Shown: positions 1-5,271 of the stretch, in pieces
Layout: each line of letters starts with the position of its first letter
Numbering within the stretch: position 1 is the stretch's first letter
Source: Methylocystaceae bacterium
Lineage (GTDB): Bacteria; Pseudomonadota; Alphaproteobacteria; Rhizobiales; Beijerinckiaceae
Length of the DNA: 6,312 nt
Direction of reading: 5' to 3'
NCBI GenBank assembly: GCA_003152255.1
Contig: PLZT01000009.1
Location: 1-6,312, forward strand
The notes under the pieces: model-generated
What the model saw: the letters and a program-made list of their open reading frames with translations, nothing else
What the model was told of the DNA's origin: nothing
Databases searched by the model: none
Program-made: the position numbers and the translations under genes

Positions 1-117
1 CTTTCGAACGCGTTGGAGTTGGATGAATGGGTGCTTTGGGGCGTGCGGACACTGTCTCCGCCAGACATCTACGTAACATGTTGATATTAATGCGTTATAT
101 GGAGGTGATTTTATAGG
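1..117. other. Left edge, no recognised gene; possible gene tail
   Basis: Frame 1 is open from the window edge to a TGA at 82-84 (27 codons, ending PPDIYVTC). This could be the tail of a plus-strand gene running in from the left, but the piece is too short to recognise and no motif supports it. The AT-rich stretch 85-117 follows. A short reading in frame 2 from 107 (DFIGPTSS) loosely resembles the region preceding the HsdM fragment described next, which would imply a frameshift near 130. Confidence 0.2.
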
Positions 118-306
118 CCCCACAAGCAGCCCCACATTTTGATGGCGCTGGTGACCAATGGATGCGCCGGCATGCTCCTGCCCGACAATGTCCTGTTCGA
201 GGCGGACCGATCTGGCGAGAGCATCCGTGAGCGCTCGCTGGAAGGGTTCAGCCCTCACACCCCGACATCTGATCTACCGGATGCGCGGCGCGCGACGACC
301 GTGGCG
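118..306 (+). pseudogene. hsdM: Remnant of type I restriction-modification DNA methyltransferase (HsdM)
   Basis: HsdM is the N6-adenine methylating subunit of type I restriction-modification complexes. Frame 1 reads KQPHILMALVTNGCAGMLLP, then DNVLFEADRSGESIRERSLE, then GFSPHT. This follows the conserved HsdM stretch just after the NPPF motif: KQLNFL, a glycine-rich turn, (V/L)LPDNVLFE, G..IR..LLEGF.LHT and RLPT. Similarity fades after HT, where the family would read LLRLPTGIF, and is gone by the start of the direct repeat at 309. Only about 60 residues of a protein usually near 500 remain. The NPPF catalytic motif, the N-terminal helical domain and the C-terminus are absent, and no hsdS or hsdR is near. 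The assignment rests on recalled family motifs. The product cannot be functional. Confidence 0.65.
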
Positions 307-308
307 AG

Positions 309-555
309 GCTCGAAGCATTCTTTCCCGTCCGAAAGCACCCCGAGGGGGGATTGAAAATCAGGGGGGTAGGGGCTTAATTGTCACCATTATCGCTCGCGC
401 AAAATTTTGAGATTTTTTAGGGGCTCTCAAATTTCCACGACGTTGAAAATTTATTAAAGCCAAGGTCGCGTTGAATTGATGGTGGCTCAGCGGGGTTCTC
501 AATTACCGTTACAGGGCTATCTCGACGGATACGATCACGTTCGAACGATTTTCAG
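309..555 (+). repeat. Diverged direct repeat, copy 1
   Basis: This copy is in the same orientation as 1551-1811. Blocks shared nearly exactly include CCGAGGGGGGATTGAAAATC (341-360 and 1585-1604), GAGATTTTTT, GTTGAAAATTTATTAAAG (442-459 and 1698-1715), GGTTCTCAA, and an end block GATTTTCAG. Spacing between blocks is conserved with small indels. Each copy opens with GCTCGAA or close to it and closes with a similar (G/C)TTCGAA-GATTTTCAG or CTCGAAGGATTTTCAG block. TGAAAATC near the left end is the inverted complement of GATTTTCA at the right end. No reading frame inside looks like a protein. It could be a non-autonomous mobile repeat or the leftover ends of an insertion sequence; I do not recognise the family. 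It sits directly at the broken end of the hsdM remnant. Confidence 0.8.
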
Positions 556-586
556 GGGGCATATCGTGTGGACGCCGATGCGGCAG

Positions 587-604
587 GTCGGTTAGGCAAC
601 CGAC
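587..604 (-). terminator. Hairpin downstream of the HEPN gene (weak terminator candidate)
   Basis: A perfect 7-bp inverted repeat (GTCGGTT / AACCGAC) with a 4-base loop lies about 47 bases beyond the stop of the minus-strand HEPN gene. There is no T-tract after it on either strand, so it is not a standard intrinsic terminator. The rest of 556-650 holds only a 20-codon minus-strand ORF (592-654) whose ATG overlaps the HEPN stop as ATGA; its product is unrecognised. Confidence 0.25.
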
Positions 605-650
605 GCACCCAGCTTCATGACAGAAACTCGGCTCGGCTCCATGGTGGTGT

Positions 651-1172
651 TCATGACTGTTTCCTTGACCGTGGACGCGGGCGAGGTTTGAGGCGCTTCA
701 TCAGATCAACGTCATTAGCCTGTGCATACTCCGTGACCGCCCTTGTGGCGTCGAGCAGGGTCTTGACCCGCTCAGAGGCGTATTCCACTCCAACCGTGCC
801 ATGATCTCCGTGGACAAGCTCGTTGCGCAGCTTGAACGCTCTCTTGATGGAGGCGAAGTCGGTCAGCACCGGCTCATGGACGCTCGTTGGTTCATCAGCG
901 CCAGCGGAGGTGAGGGCAAGAACCCGCTTCAGCCGAGGCGTGACGAACCGCTGCCATGCGCACGGATACTTATTGATGGCCCCGTACTCGGATGCGAGCT
1001 TCTTCCTTATTTTCTTTGTCGGCTCGGTGCTTAAACCCAAGATGGCCCTGCGAACCGTTCGCTCAAAATCAGCCGCAGCCAAGAGGATGGCGATCACTGG
1101 CTCCCTTTCTTCCAGAAACCCCATGATCCTGTTTTCGCGTGCGTCTAAATCGTCGGTGACCAAAAATGGCAT
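651..1172 (-). CDS. HEPN-domain protein (RiboL-PSP/MAE_28990-like), putative RNase
   Basis: This is a cytoplasmic, mostly helical protein of 173 residues. Near the C-terminus it reads FKLRNELVHGDHG; R116-N-E-L-V-H121 is the R-x4-6-H motif that forms the metal-independent RNase active site of HEPN domains. The N-terminal part (FLEEREPVIAILLAAADFE, then TVRRAI, residues about 17-45) fits the first long HEPN helix as I recall it from conserved small alpha- and gammaproteobacterial HEPN proteins. The tail is Arg/Pro/Lys-rich. I chose the ATG at 1172 because AGAGG lies 6 bases upstream. The frame is open to a GTG at 1235 (194 residues), but those extra residues do not look conserved. HEPN proteins often act as toxins in toxin-antitoxin or abortive-infection modules, but no MNT or other known antitoxin gene adjoins this one. 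It lies 132 bases downstream of a small membrane-protein gene on the same strand, and both sit between two direct repeats. The family call is fairly sure; target and role are inference. Confidence 0.8.
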   Translation of the reverse strand: MPFLVTDDLDARENRIMGFLEEREPVIAILLAAADFERTVRRAILGLSTEPTKKIRKKLASEYGAINKYPCAWQRFVTPRLKRVLALTSAGADEPTSVHEPVLTDFASIKRAFKLRNELVHGDHGTVGVEYASERVKTLLDATRAVTEYAQANDVDLMKRLKPRPRPRSRKQS

Positions 1173-1304
1173 CAGGCCCCTCTTAAGACCGCTATCCTTG
1201 TTTGCGCCAGACCGCTTGAAAGCCGGTCGCGCCACTCCATTGCAGATGGCCCGTCACCAACGCCTAGCGAATGTCTTCGCCTGTCCCACCGGCAACGACT
1301 TTTG

Positions 1305-1427
1305 TCACCCCAAAGCTCGAGGCCAGAATAGGATCACCAGAACAATCGCCCAAACAATACCCCACCCGATCCATGTGATGTTCGGGTGAGCAGCCTGCCA
1401 TTCGAGGATTTGCTTATGGATGGCCAT
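1305..1427 (-). CDS. Small single-pass membrane protein, 40 residues
   Basis: The protein starts MAIHKQILEWQAAHPN, followed by one hydrophobic segment (ITWIGWGIVWAIVLVILFW, residues about 17-35) and a short PRALG tail. This gives one predicted transmembrane helix rich in Trp, Ile and Val with a soluble N-terminus. GGAG lies 8 bases before the ATG, a good ribosome-binding site. It is upstream of and co-oriented with the HEPN gene, with 132 bases between its stop and the preferred HEPN start, so co-transcription is possible. The same frame is open further upstream to an ATG at 1487 except for a single TAG at 1443-1445, with hydrophobic residues on both sides (WAYLMSGG, stop, TGAFLMAIH), so this may be the tail of a longer interrupted protein. 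I do not recognise the family. Confidence 0.5.
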   Translation of the reverse strand: MAIHKQILEWQAAHPNITWIGWGIVWAIVLVILFWPRALG

Positions 1428-1550
1428 CAGGAATGCTCCGGTCTAACCGCCGCTCATCAGATAGGCCCAAGTTCCCGTCTTTTCCATACTGCCGTTTCAG
1501 ACAAGCTTGCCCTTGGCGCACCCGAAGCGGCGGAACTTCGGACTTGCGGT

Positions 1551-1811
1551 GCTCGAAAGGAATTCTTTTTGCCCCGGCAGGCCCCCGAGGGGGGATTGAA
1601 AATCAGAGGGGGTCGGGGGCTTCATTGTTACCTTTATCGCACGCAAAAAATTCTGAGATTTTTTGGCCATTTTCCTGAGGATCAAATTTCTACGATGTTG
1701 AAAATTTATTAAAGTCAAGGTCAAGCCGCATTAATCATGGGTCAGGTGGGTTCTCAACGAACCACTATAAAGCTATTTAGACGGAAAGGGCCAAGCTCGA
1801 AGGATTTTCAG
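1551..1811 (+). repeat. Diverged direct repeat, copy 2
   Basis: This is the partner of the repeat at 309-555, in the same orientation and about 14 bases longer through small indels. It keeps the CCGAGGGGGGATTGAAAATC block (1585-1604), the T-run GAGATTTTTTGG, GTTGAAAATTTATTAAAG (1698-1715) and the closing CTCGAAGGATTTTCAG (1796-1811). The two copies lie about 1.24 kb apart and bracket the HEPN and small membrane-protein genes. Sequence divergence between them means they are not a recent duplication. Bases 1428-1550, upstream of this copy, hold no gene beyond the possible upstream extension of the 40-residue membrane protein. Confidence 0.8.
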
Positions 1812-1999
1812 ACCCGCGAAAGCGCCAAGGCGCGGCGTGAAAATGGGATGAAGGGCGAAGGTTCGCCAGCGCGATTTTCGGATCATTGGTCCCGTAGAAA
1901 ACCGATATTCCGAGCGTTCATACACCCAGCGCTCGTAAGTGTTCCGACGATAGCAGCAGGCCCCAAAGCTCTGGCGATCGTGTGAAAAGGAAGAAATTA
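1812..1999. other. Leader region upstream of the AT-rich gene
   Basis: No gene is supported here. ORFs on both strands are open but lack motifs or good ribosome-binding sites. Composition is GC-rich up to about 1980 and turns AT-rich at the following gene. I found no convincing -35/-10 pair. The ribosome-binding site of the next gene, AGGAAG at 1988-1993, is clear. Confidence 0.4.
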
Positions 2000-2797
2000 A
2001 TGCCCAAGGAAGTCGCAACCGCAATAATTACCGCTACGTTTACGGTAATGACGCTCATTATTGGAGCATTTATACATTCGTATTTTAGCTCATCCACAGA
2101 TATGGAATATACTTTGCAGATGTCAAGTCAGCTGGCACCGATTGCGTCTAAATTCCTACCGAGCACAACGCTGATTGACTTTATACAAACAATTTCTGAA
2201 AAAACTAACATACCTAACTTTGATGATAAAATATTGGCGTCAGAGCTAATCCGCAATAAAGACGCAATAGGCTTAATTAAAAAGATTGCAAACTTTGATT
2301 GTGCTGGCCTTATAACTATCTCAAATAAATCTGACTTAAAGGCCACAAACGTAACTATTGTTGGATTAACATCAGAAGGAATGATTGCTGATTGGCCCCT
2401 TGACTTTGGACTTGCAGCCTCTGTTTCTAGTTTTTCTGACGTCTCAGTCAAGAAAAACATTGGCGATCTTTTGCCTAGCGAGTCAATGAGCTATATTATT
2501 CTATCCAAATATCATTGTAGTGGTATAAAATCGTTTGGCGAACCTGTATACTCTGTAGTTCATGACAAAGGCGTGGCTTACTTTGAACAATTTCCAGAGA
2601 CAAATGATCTAGTGAACCTAGCTCTACGGCATCAGGTTGTGTCGTATATGCTGCTTTCAGCTGGAATTTATAGTATTTTTATTTTGATTGCGTATCTTAC
2701 CACTAAAATAGTTAGTTCGATTGCTACCGGATTGCGCCCCCCTTCGCCGCCCGCAGAGGTGGGAGGGGGGAAGCAGTCTGGCACTTCAAAATCTTGA
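2000..2797 (+). CDS. Two-pass membrane protein with large extracytoplasmic domain, unknown function
   Basis: The protein has 265 residues. The ATG at 2000 is preferred because AGGAAG lies 6 bases upstream; a GTG at 1982 would add six residues (MKRKKL). One N-terminal helix (residues about 5-25, ATAIITATFTVMTLIIGAF) is followed by roughly 185 polar residues, then a second helix (about 213-235, MLLSAGIYSIFILIAYL) and a Pro/Gly-rich tail (LRPPSPPAEVGGGKQSG). With both ends inside, the middle would be periplasmic. It contains ITISNKSDLKATNVTI and, about 40 residues on, IGDLLPSESMSYIIL. This layout recalls an Ig-like/CARDB-type beta sandwich (N-x-S followed by a turn and L.PGES), but that is only a resemblance. 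Two cysteines (C101, C173) could form a disulfide. The gene is clearly AT-richer than its surroundings except for its GC-rich last 70 bases, which suggests transfer from a different genome. I do not recognise a family, and no operon partner is evident. Confidence 0.75.
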   Translation: MPKEVATAIITATFTVMTLIIGAFIHSYFSSSTDMEYTLQMSSQLAPIASKFLPSTTLIDFIQTISEKTNIPNFDDKILASELIRNKDAIGLIKKIANFDCAGLITISNKSDLKATNVTIVGLTSEGMIADWPLDFGLAASVSSFSDVSVKKNIGDLLPSESMSYIILSKYHCSGIKSFGEPVYSVVHDKGVAYFEQFPETNDLVNLALRHQVVSYMLLSAGIYSIFILIAYLTTKIVSSIATGLRPPSPPAEVGGGKQSGTSKS

Positions 2798-3211
2798 GAG
2801 CTAGTGCATAGACACAAGCTCATGACTTACCCCGGAGCAGCGCGATCTGAGTCCTTCCTTTTCCCGCTGGATTGGAGACCGCGACGCTGAGCGTCAGAGC
2901 AATTTATTCCGGCCCGAAGGGGGCGCGAAGCGATCCGGCGGCGCGTTTCAGTTGGCCGCCGCTCCTACCTAGGGCCGTCAAAGCGGCCAGCCCCTGTGTC
3001 AATTTCAACGACTGGGCGGGAGGGTAGTGGCACGGCATAGGTTTCGAGCGTCATACGCCACTGCGCTCGATCGCTCGGTTGGCCTGTGTGGATTAGGCCA
3101 TTCGCTGGACTATCGTTCCGTGTTGCGCGAGGTTTCGTTGAATTCGTGGGGTGCCGCACTGATTCTTGGTGTGGACCAGCTCAGGGCGGCTGGCGAGCGT
3201 GAGGGCTGCGA
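2798..3211. other. Intergenic stretch without a recognisable gene
   Basis: Composition is GC-rich again. Open frames (for example 3027-3251 on plus and 2965-3159 on minus) show no family motif. Two short inverted repeats are present: GACGC-TGA-GCGTC at 2883-2895, and TGGCCGC pairing with GCGGCCA around 2952-2990. Neither is followed by a T-run, so I do not call a terminator. GAGGG lies 6 bases before the methyltransferase start at 3212. Confidence 0.4.
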
Positions 3212-4214
3212 ATGCCGGTGCTGGATTGGATTGGTAAAAAGGCGGTGGTGAATCATCATCGCGAGGTTCCATATCGACTCATTCATTGCGACAAGGACAA
3301 GAGCGTCGGCGATCCGGACGCGGGCAATCTTCTGGTTCAGGGCGACAATCTGGAGGCGTTGAAGGCGCTGCTTCCCTATTACGCCGGCAAGGTGAAGTGC
3401 ATCTATATCGATCCGCCCTACAACACGGGAAACGAGGGCTGGTCTATAACGACAATGTGAATTCACCTGAAATCAAGGCGTGGCTTGGCGCTGTCGTGGG
3501 CAAGGAGGCGGAAGACCTGTCGCGCCATGACAAATGGCTTTGCATGATGTATCCGAGGCTACGACTGTTGAAGGAGTTTCTTACCGCAGATGGTGTAATT
3601 TTTGTGAGCATAGATGATAACGAAGCCGCCCGCTTAACAATAGTATTTGATGAGATATTTCGCTGCAGAATTGCATCTTTTATTTGGAAAAGAAGGCAGA
3701 CTCCGGACAGCAGGAACATCAATGGCGCTTCAGAGGATCACGAATACATTCTTTGCTATGGGCGGACGAACCTGCCAACCCTGAAGGGAGCGGCTAAAGA
3801 TACGGAAAAATATCAGAATGCTGATAATGATCCGCGTGGCCCATGGATGAGCGACAATCTCACCGGGCTTGCGGATGCGACCGAGCGCCCGAATTTCCAC
3901 TATGTCGTGACAAATCCCGAGACCGCAATTGCGTATCCACCGCATCCGACTCGCGGTTGGGCAGTCGGTCCCGAAAAAATGTCTGACCTTATTCGGGACG
4001 GAAAAATACTTTGGCCAAAATCGATAAAGGGACGCCCTCGGATCAAGCGTTTTCTTGCGGACTTAAAGTCAGAGCAACGGGGCTCTCAACCTTCATTGAA
4101 GCAAGTGCGAACATCGCTGGAACCCGCGAAATCAATGAGATGTTCGGATCAAAAGTTTTCGCTTTCCCCAACCCTGCGTCTGAACAAGCAGAACCGCTCG
4201 AAGATGGTGCCTGA
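3212..4214 (+). pseudogene. Type III Mod-like adenine-specific DNA methyltransferase, frameshifted and C-terminally truncated
   Basis: Mod subunits of type III restriction-modification systems transfer a methyl group from S-adenosylmethionine to adenine N6. The frame from 3212 gives NLLVQGDNLEALKALLP and the catalytic motif IV, IYIDPPYNTGNEGW (DPPY at residues 67-70). After Trp77 the frame must shift back one base (GGCTGG-TCTAT, expected TGG GTC TAT) to continue VYNDNVNSPEIKAWLG, RHDKWLCMMYPRLRLLKEFL, DGVIFVSIDDNEAARL and HPTRGW..GPEKM..LIRDG. A second one-base loss at 4074-4075 (GAG-CA, expected GAG GCA) shifts it again to TGLSTFIEASANIAGTREIN and FGSKVFAFPNP. About 335 codons remain of a family commonly 550-650 long. 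In this beta-class arrangement the S-adenosylmethionine-binding F-x-G-x-G motif follows the part kept here, and it is missing. Similarity stops around 4180-4200 and the frame ends at 4214. No Res helicase-nuclease gene follows. Both frameshifts are single-G losses beside G runs, so sequencing error is possible for those, but not for the missing end. Confidence 0.85.
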
Positions 4215-4396
4215 TCGTCTCGCCGCCGCAGGCATCGAATTGGCCCCGCCAGCAGATGGACAAGATCAATTGCACTCCTTAATGCGCGCCGGCATAGGCG
4301 ACGCCGCGTCAGGGCGCAGATAGAAACTTCAGGCAGAGCCCCGTGGACGCTTTTTCGGAGGGCCGCGCTACAACGTGTGGCGGGACAGCGCCGGGG
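4215..4396. other. Junction region after the Mod remnant
   Basis: Beyond the point where Mod similarity ends, frame 1 stays open to a TAG at 4321-4323 and reads DRLAAAGIELAPPADG and LHSLMRAGIGDA. This has protein-like composition but no family I recognise, and it may be the tail of an unrelated gene fused to the Mod remnant by a deletion. From 4324 to 4396 I see no supported gene. Confidence 0.3.
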
Positions 4397-4452
4397 CGAT
4401 CAGCGTGGTCTTTGCGGGTCGCCGGTGGATCGCCTTGTCCGTGGCCTGACGG
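4397..4452 (+). repeat. 56-bp direct repeat, copy A
   Basis: It aligns without gaps to 4933-4988 with 5 mismatches, from CGATCAGCG to CCTGACGG; the core GGTCTTTGCGGGTCGCCGG is identical. In plus-strand frame 2 both copies read DQRGLCGSPVD, then R or Y, then LVRGLT. Three of the five differences are silent there and the other two fall in a single codon, hinting at descent from a coding sequence. No open gene now covers either copy convincingly. Confidence 0.8.
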
Positions 4453-4477
4453 CATCAGGCAGAAGGTAGCTCGTGCC

Positions 4478-4543
4478 GTCGCGCGCTCCGGTCGCGATGT
4501 TCTTACTGATTGTCGCCTGTGACGAGCCCTTCTCCAACGGCAT
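4478..4543 (-). pseudogene. N-terminal fragment of a small phage-type protein (MPLxKG..TISxNI family)
   Basis: The ATG at 4543 is preceded by AAGGA with 8-base spacing. The product begins MPLEKGSSQATISKNIAT, closely matching a start I recall from small proteins of phages and phage-like regions (MPLKKG.S..TIS.NI, followed by E.RAGKPQKQAVAIAL). Here the frame departs after IAT. A one-base shift would give ATERAT, as the family expects, but the conserved KPQKQAVAIA part is absent on either reading. The sequence then runs into repeat copy A. It faces away from the two small plus-strand ORFs starting at 4616, so 4544-4615 may carry divergent promoters. Function of the family is unknown to me. Confidence 0.5.
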
Positions 4544-4615
4544 TGCATCAATCCTTCTTGGCGAGTTGATTGCATTGCTGATTACGCGCTCTGATGACGT
4601 TTTGCGGAGGATATT

Positions 4616-4720
4616 ATGGAAAGCGCGACGTTGGGCCCGGTTCATGGATCATTCACGTCGGACTTGCTATTGCTGCAATGCACCATTATGTTTGTGCGCC
4701 GCAACAAAGGAGAAAGCTGA
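4616..4720 (+). CDS. Small ORF, 34 residues, translationally coupled to the next
   Basis: GGAGG lies 5 bases before the ATG, a strong ribosome-binding site. The product reads MESATLGPVHGSFTSD, then a short hydrophobic stretch (LLLLQCTIMFV, residues 17-27) and RRNKGES. The stop TGA shares its last base with the next ATG (TGATG). The sequence AAAGGAG encoding its last residues doubles as the ribosome-binding site of the downstream ORF. It could be a leader peptide or a tiny membrane-associated protein; I do not recognise it. Support comes from the translation signals only. Confidence 0.4.
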   Translation: MESATLGPVHGSFTSDLLLLQCTIMFVRRNKGES

Positions 4721-4863
4721 TGCGTTTTCCAGACATAATTGACGCGATCTACATGACCGTTGTCGGCGGCTTCGTCGGTGGCTTCGCACTAGCGCTGGGC
4801 GCTACTGGTTTTATTTCGGCGGTGGCTGCATATGGTGGCCTGCCGTCGTATCACGTGGACTGA
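4720..4863 (+). CDS. Small membrane protein, 47 residues
   Basis: The product begins MRFPDIIDAIYMTVVGGFVG. The Gly/Ala-rich hydrophobic segment continues to about residue 41 (GFALALGATGFISAVAAYGG), giving one long or two short membrane helices before a SYHVD tail. AAAGGAG lies 7 bases before the ATG, and the start overlaps the upstream stop (TGATG), so the two small ORFs are probably translated together. The Gly-rich helix recalls small phage- or mobile-element-borne membrane peptides, but no family is recognised. The segment lies between the two 56-bp repeats. Confidence 0.55.
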   Translation: MRFPDIIDAIYMTVVGGFVGGFALALGATGFISAVAAYGGLPSYHVD

Positions 4864-4867
4864 TCAT

Positions 4868-5053
4868 TCATAGACGGTCCACACTTCCACCTTGCACACA
4901 TTCAGGCGATCGCGCTCGGTATAACGCCGACGCGATCAGCGGGGTCTTTGCGGGTCGCCGGTGGACTACCTCGTCCGTGGCCTGACGGGATGTCGCAGAG
5001 CGCGGCCCATGCGGTCGCTCGACCTTGGACGAGCCGAACAGCGTTTCGGTCAT
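4868..5053 (-). CDS. Hypothetical ORF, 61 residues, downstream of the HU-like fragment
   Basis: The product starts MTETLFGSSKVERPHGPRSA and reads ATDEVVHRRPAKTPLIASAL across repeat copy B. Its ATG comes 8 bases after the stop of the minus-strand HU-like fragment, with AAGGAAGAG a little upstream, so the two resemble an old operon. Copy A read in the same minus frame gives the related RQATDKAIHRRPAKTTLIAP, but after a stop. After ALYRARS a frame change would give the plausible end LNVCKVEVWTVYE, so a frameshift is possible. No family is recognised. The repeat itself may instead be coding on the plus strand, which lowers confidence. Confidence 0.3.
   Translation of the reverse strand: MTETLFGSSKVERPHGPRSATSRQATDEVVHRRPAKTPLIASALYRARSPECVQGGSVDRL
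4933..4988 (+). repeat. 56-bp direct repeat, copy B
   Basis: This is the partner of 4397-4452 in direct orientation, 536 bases downstream, with 5 mismatches and no gaps. The copies bracket the truncated phage-type gene and the two coupled small ORFs. Weaker similarity extends about 25 bases to the left of both copies on the minus-strand reading (LIAPALSR and LIASALYR). Confidence 0.8.
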
Positions 5054-5061
5054 CGACGCGA

Positions 5062-5166
5062 TCACTCTTCCTTATCGTTGATCGTCTCGCCGTTGATCCG
5101 AGCCAAAAGCGCGGGCGACGCCTTGAAGGTCAAAACTTTGCGCGGGGTGACCGTAATTTGTCGCAC
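5062..5166 (-). pseudogene. C-terminal fragment of an HU/IHF-like DNA-binding protein
   Basis: HU and IHF are small dimeric DNA-bending proteins. The last 34 codons here read VRQITVTPRKVLTFKASPAL, then LARINGE and a charged tail to a TGA. This matches the usual end of the family, in which a beta arm finishes as (I/V).(A/P).(R/K)KV..FK.S..L(K/R).(R)(I/V)N. The first two-thirds of the protein, with the helical dimerisation domain and the Pro-containing beta arm, is not found upstream on the minus strand. AAAGGAG with a GTG 8 bases on lies just upstream, but that GTG is in another frame and closes after 14 codons. It is most likely a truncated remnant. Confidence 0.45.
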
Positions 5167-5271
5167 CAGATCACGTTGCCTTCTCCTTTGAACCCGGTTC
5201 CTTAGAGCTTGCGGCGTGGCTTTGCAGGCCCAACATCCCAAGGCGGGCGATAGGAACTTTAGCGACGAGAA
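5167..5271. other. Junction between the HU-like fragment and the WYL fragment
   Basis: No gene is supported here. The HU-like fragment (minus) and the WYL fragment (plus) both lose their N-terminal parts at this stretch, so it probably marks a deletion or recombination junction. Confidence 0.3.

Noticed and set aside
823..1389. Plus-strand ORF of 188 codons
   Set aside because: It is antisense to the HEPN gene, whose R-x4-H motif and ribosome-binding site support the minus strand.
1386..1712. Plus-strand ORF of 108 codons running into repeat copy 2
   Set aside because: The part inside the repeat is not preserved as a frame in copy 1, which closes early, and the upstream part is antisense to the small membrane protein.
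309..1811. Repeats as ends of one composite transposon
   Set aside because: No transposase frame is present in or between the copies, and the copies are strongly diverged, so I left the element type open.
2883..2990. Short inverted repeats after the two-pass membrane protein gene
   Set aside because: Stems are short and no T-run follows, so they do not support a terminator call.
2965..3251. Overlapping ORFs on both strands before the methyltransferase
   Set aside because: No motif, no good ribosome-binding site, and Arg-rich composition typical of chance frames in GC-rich DNA.
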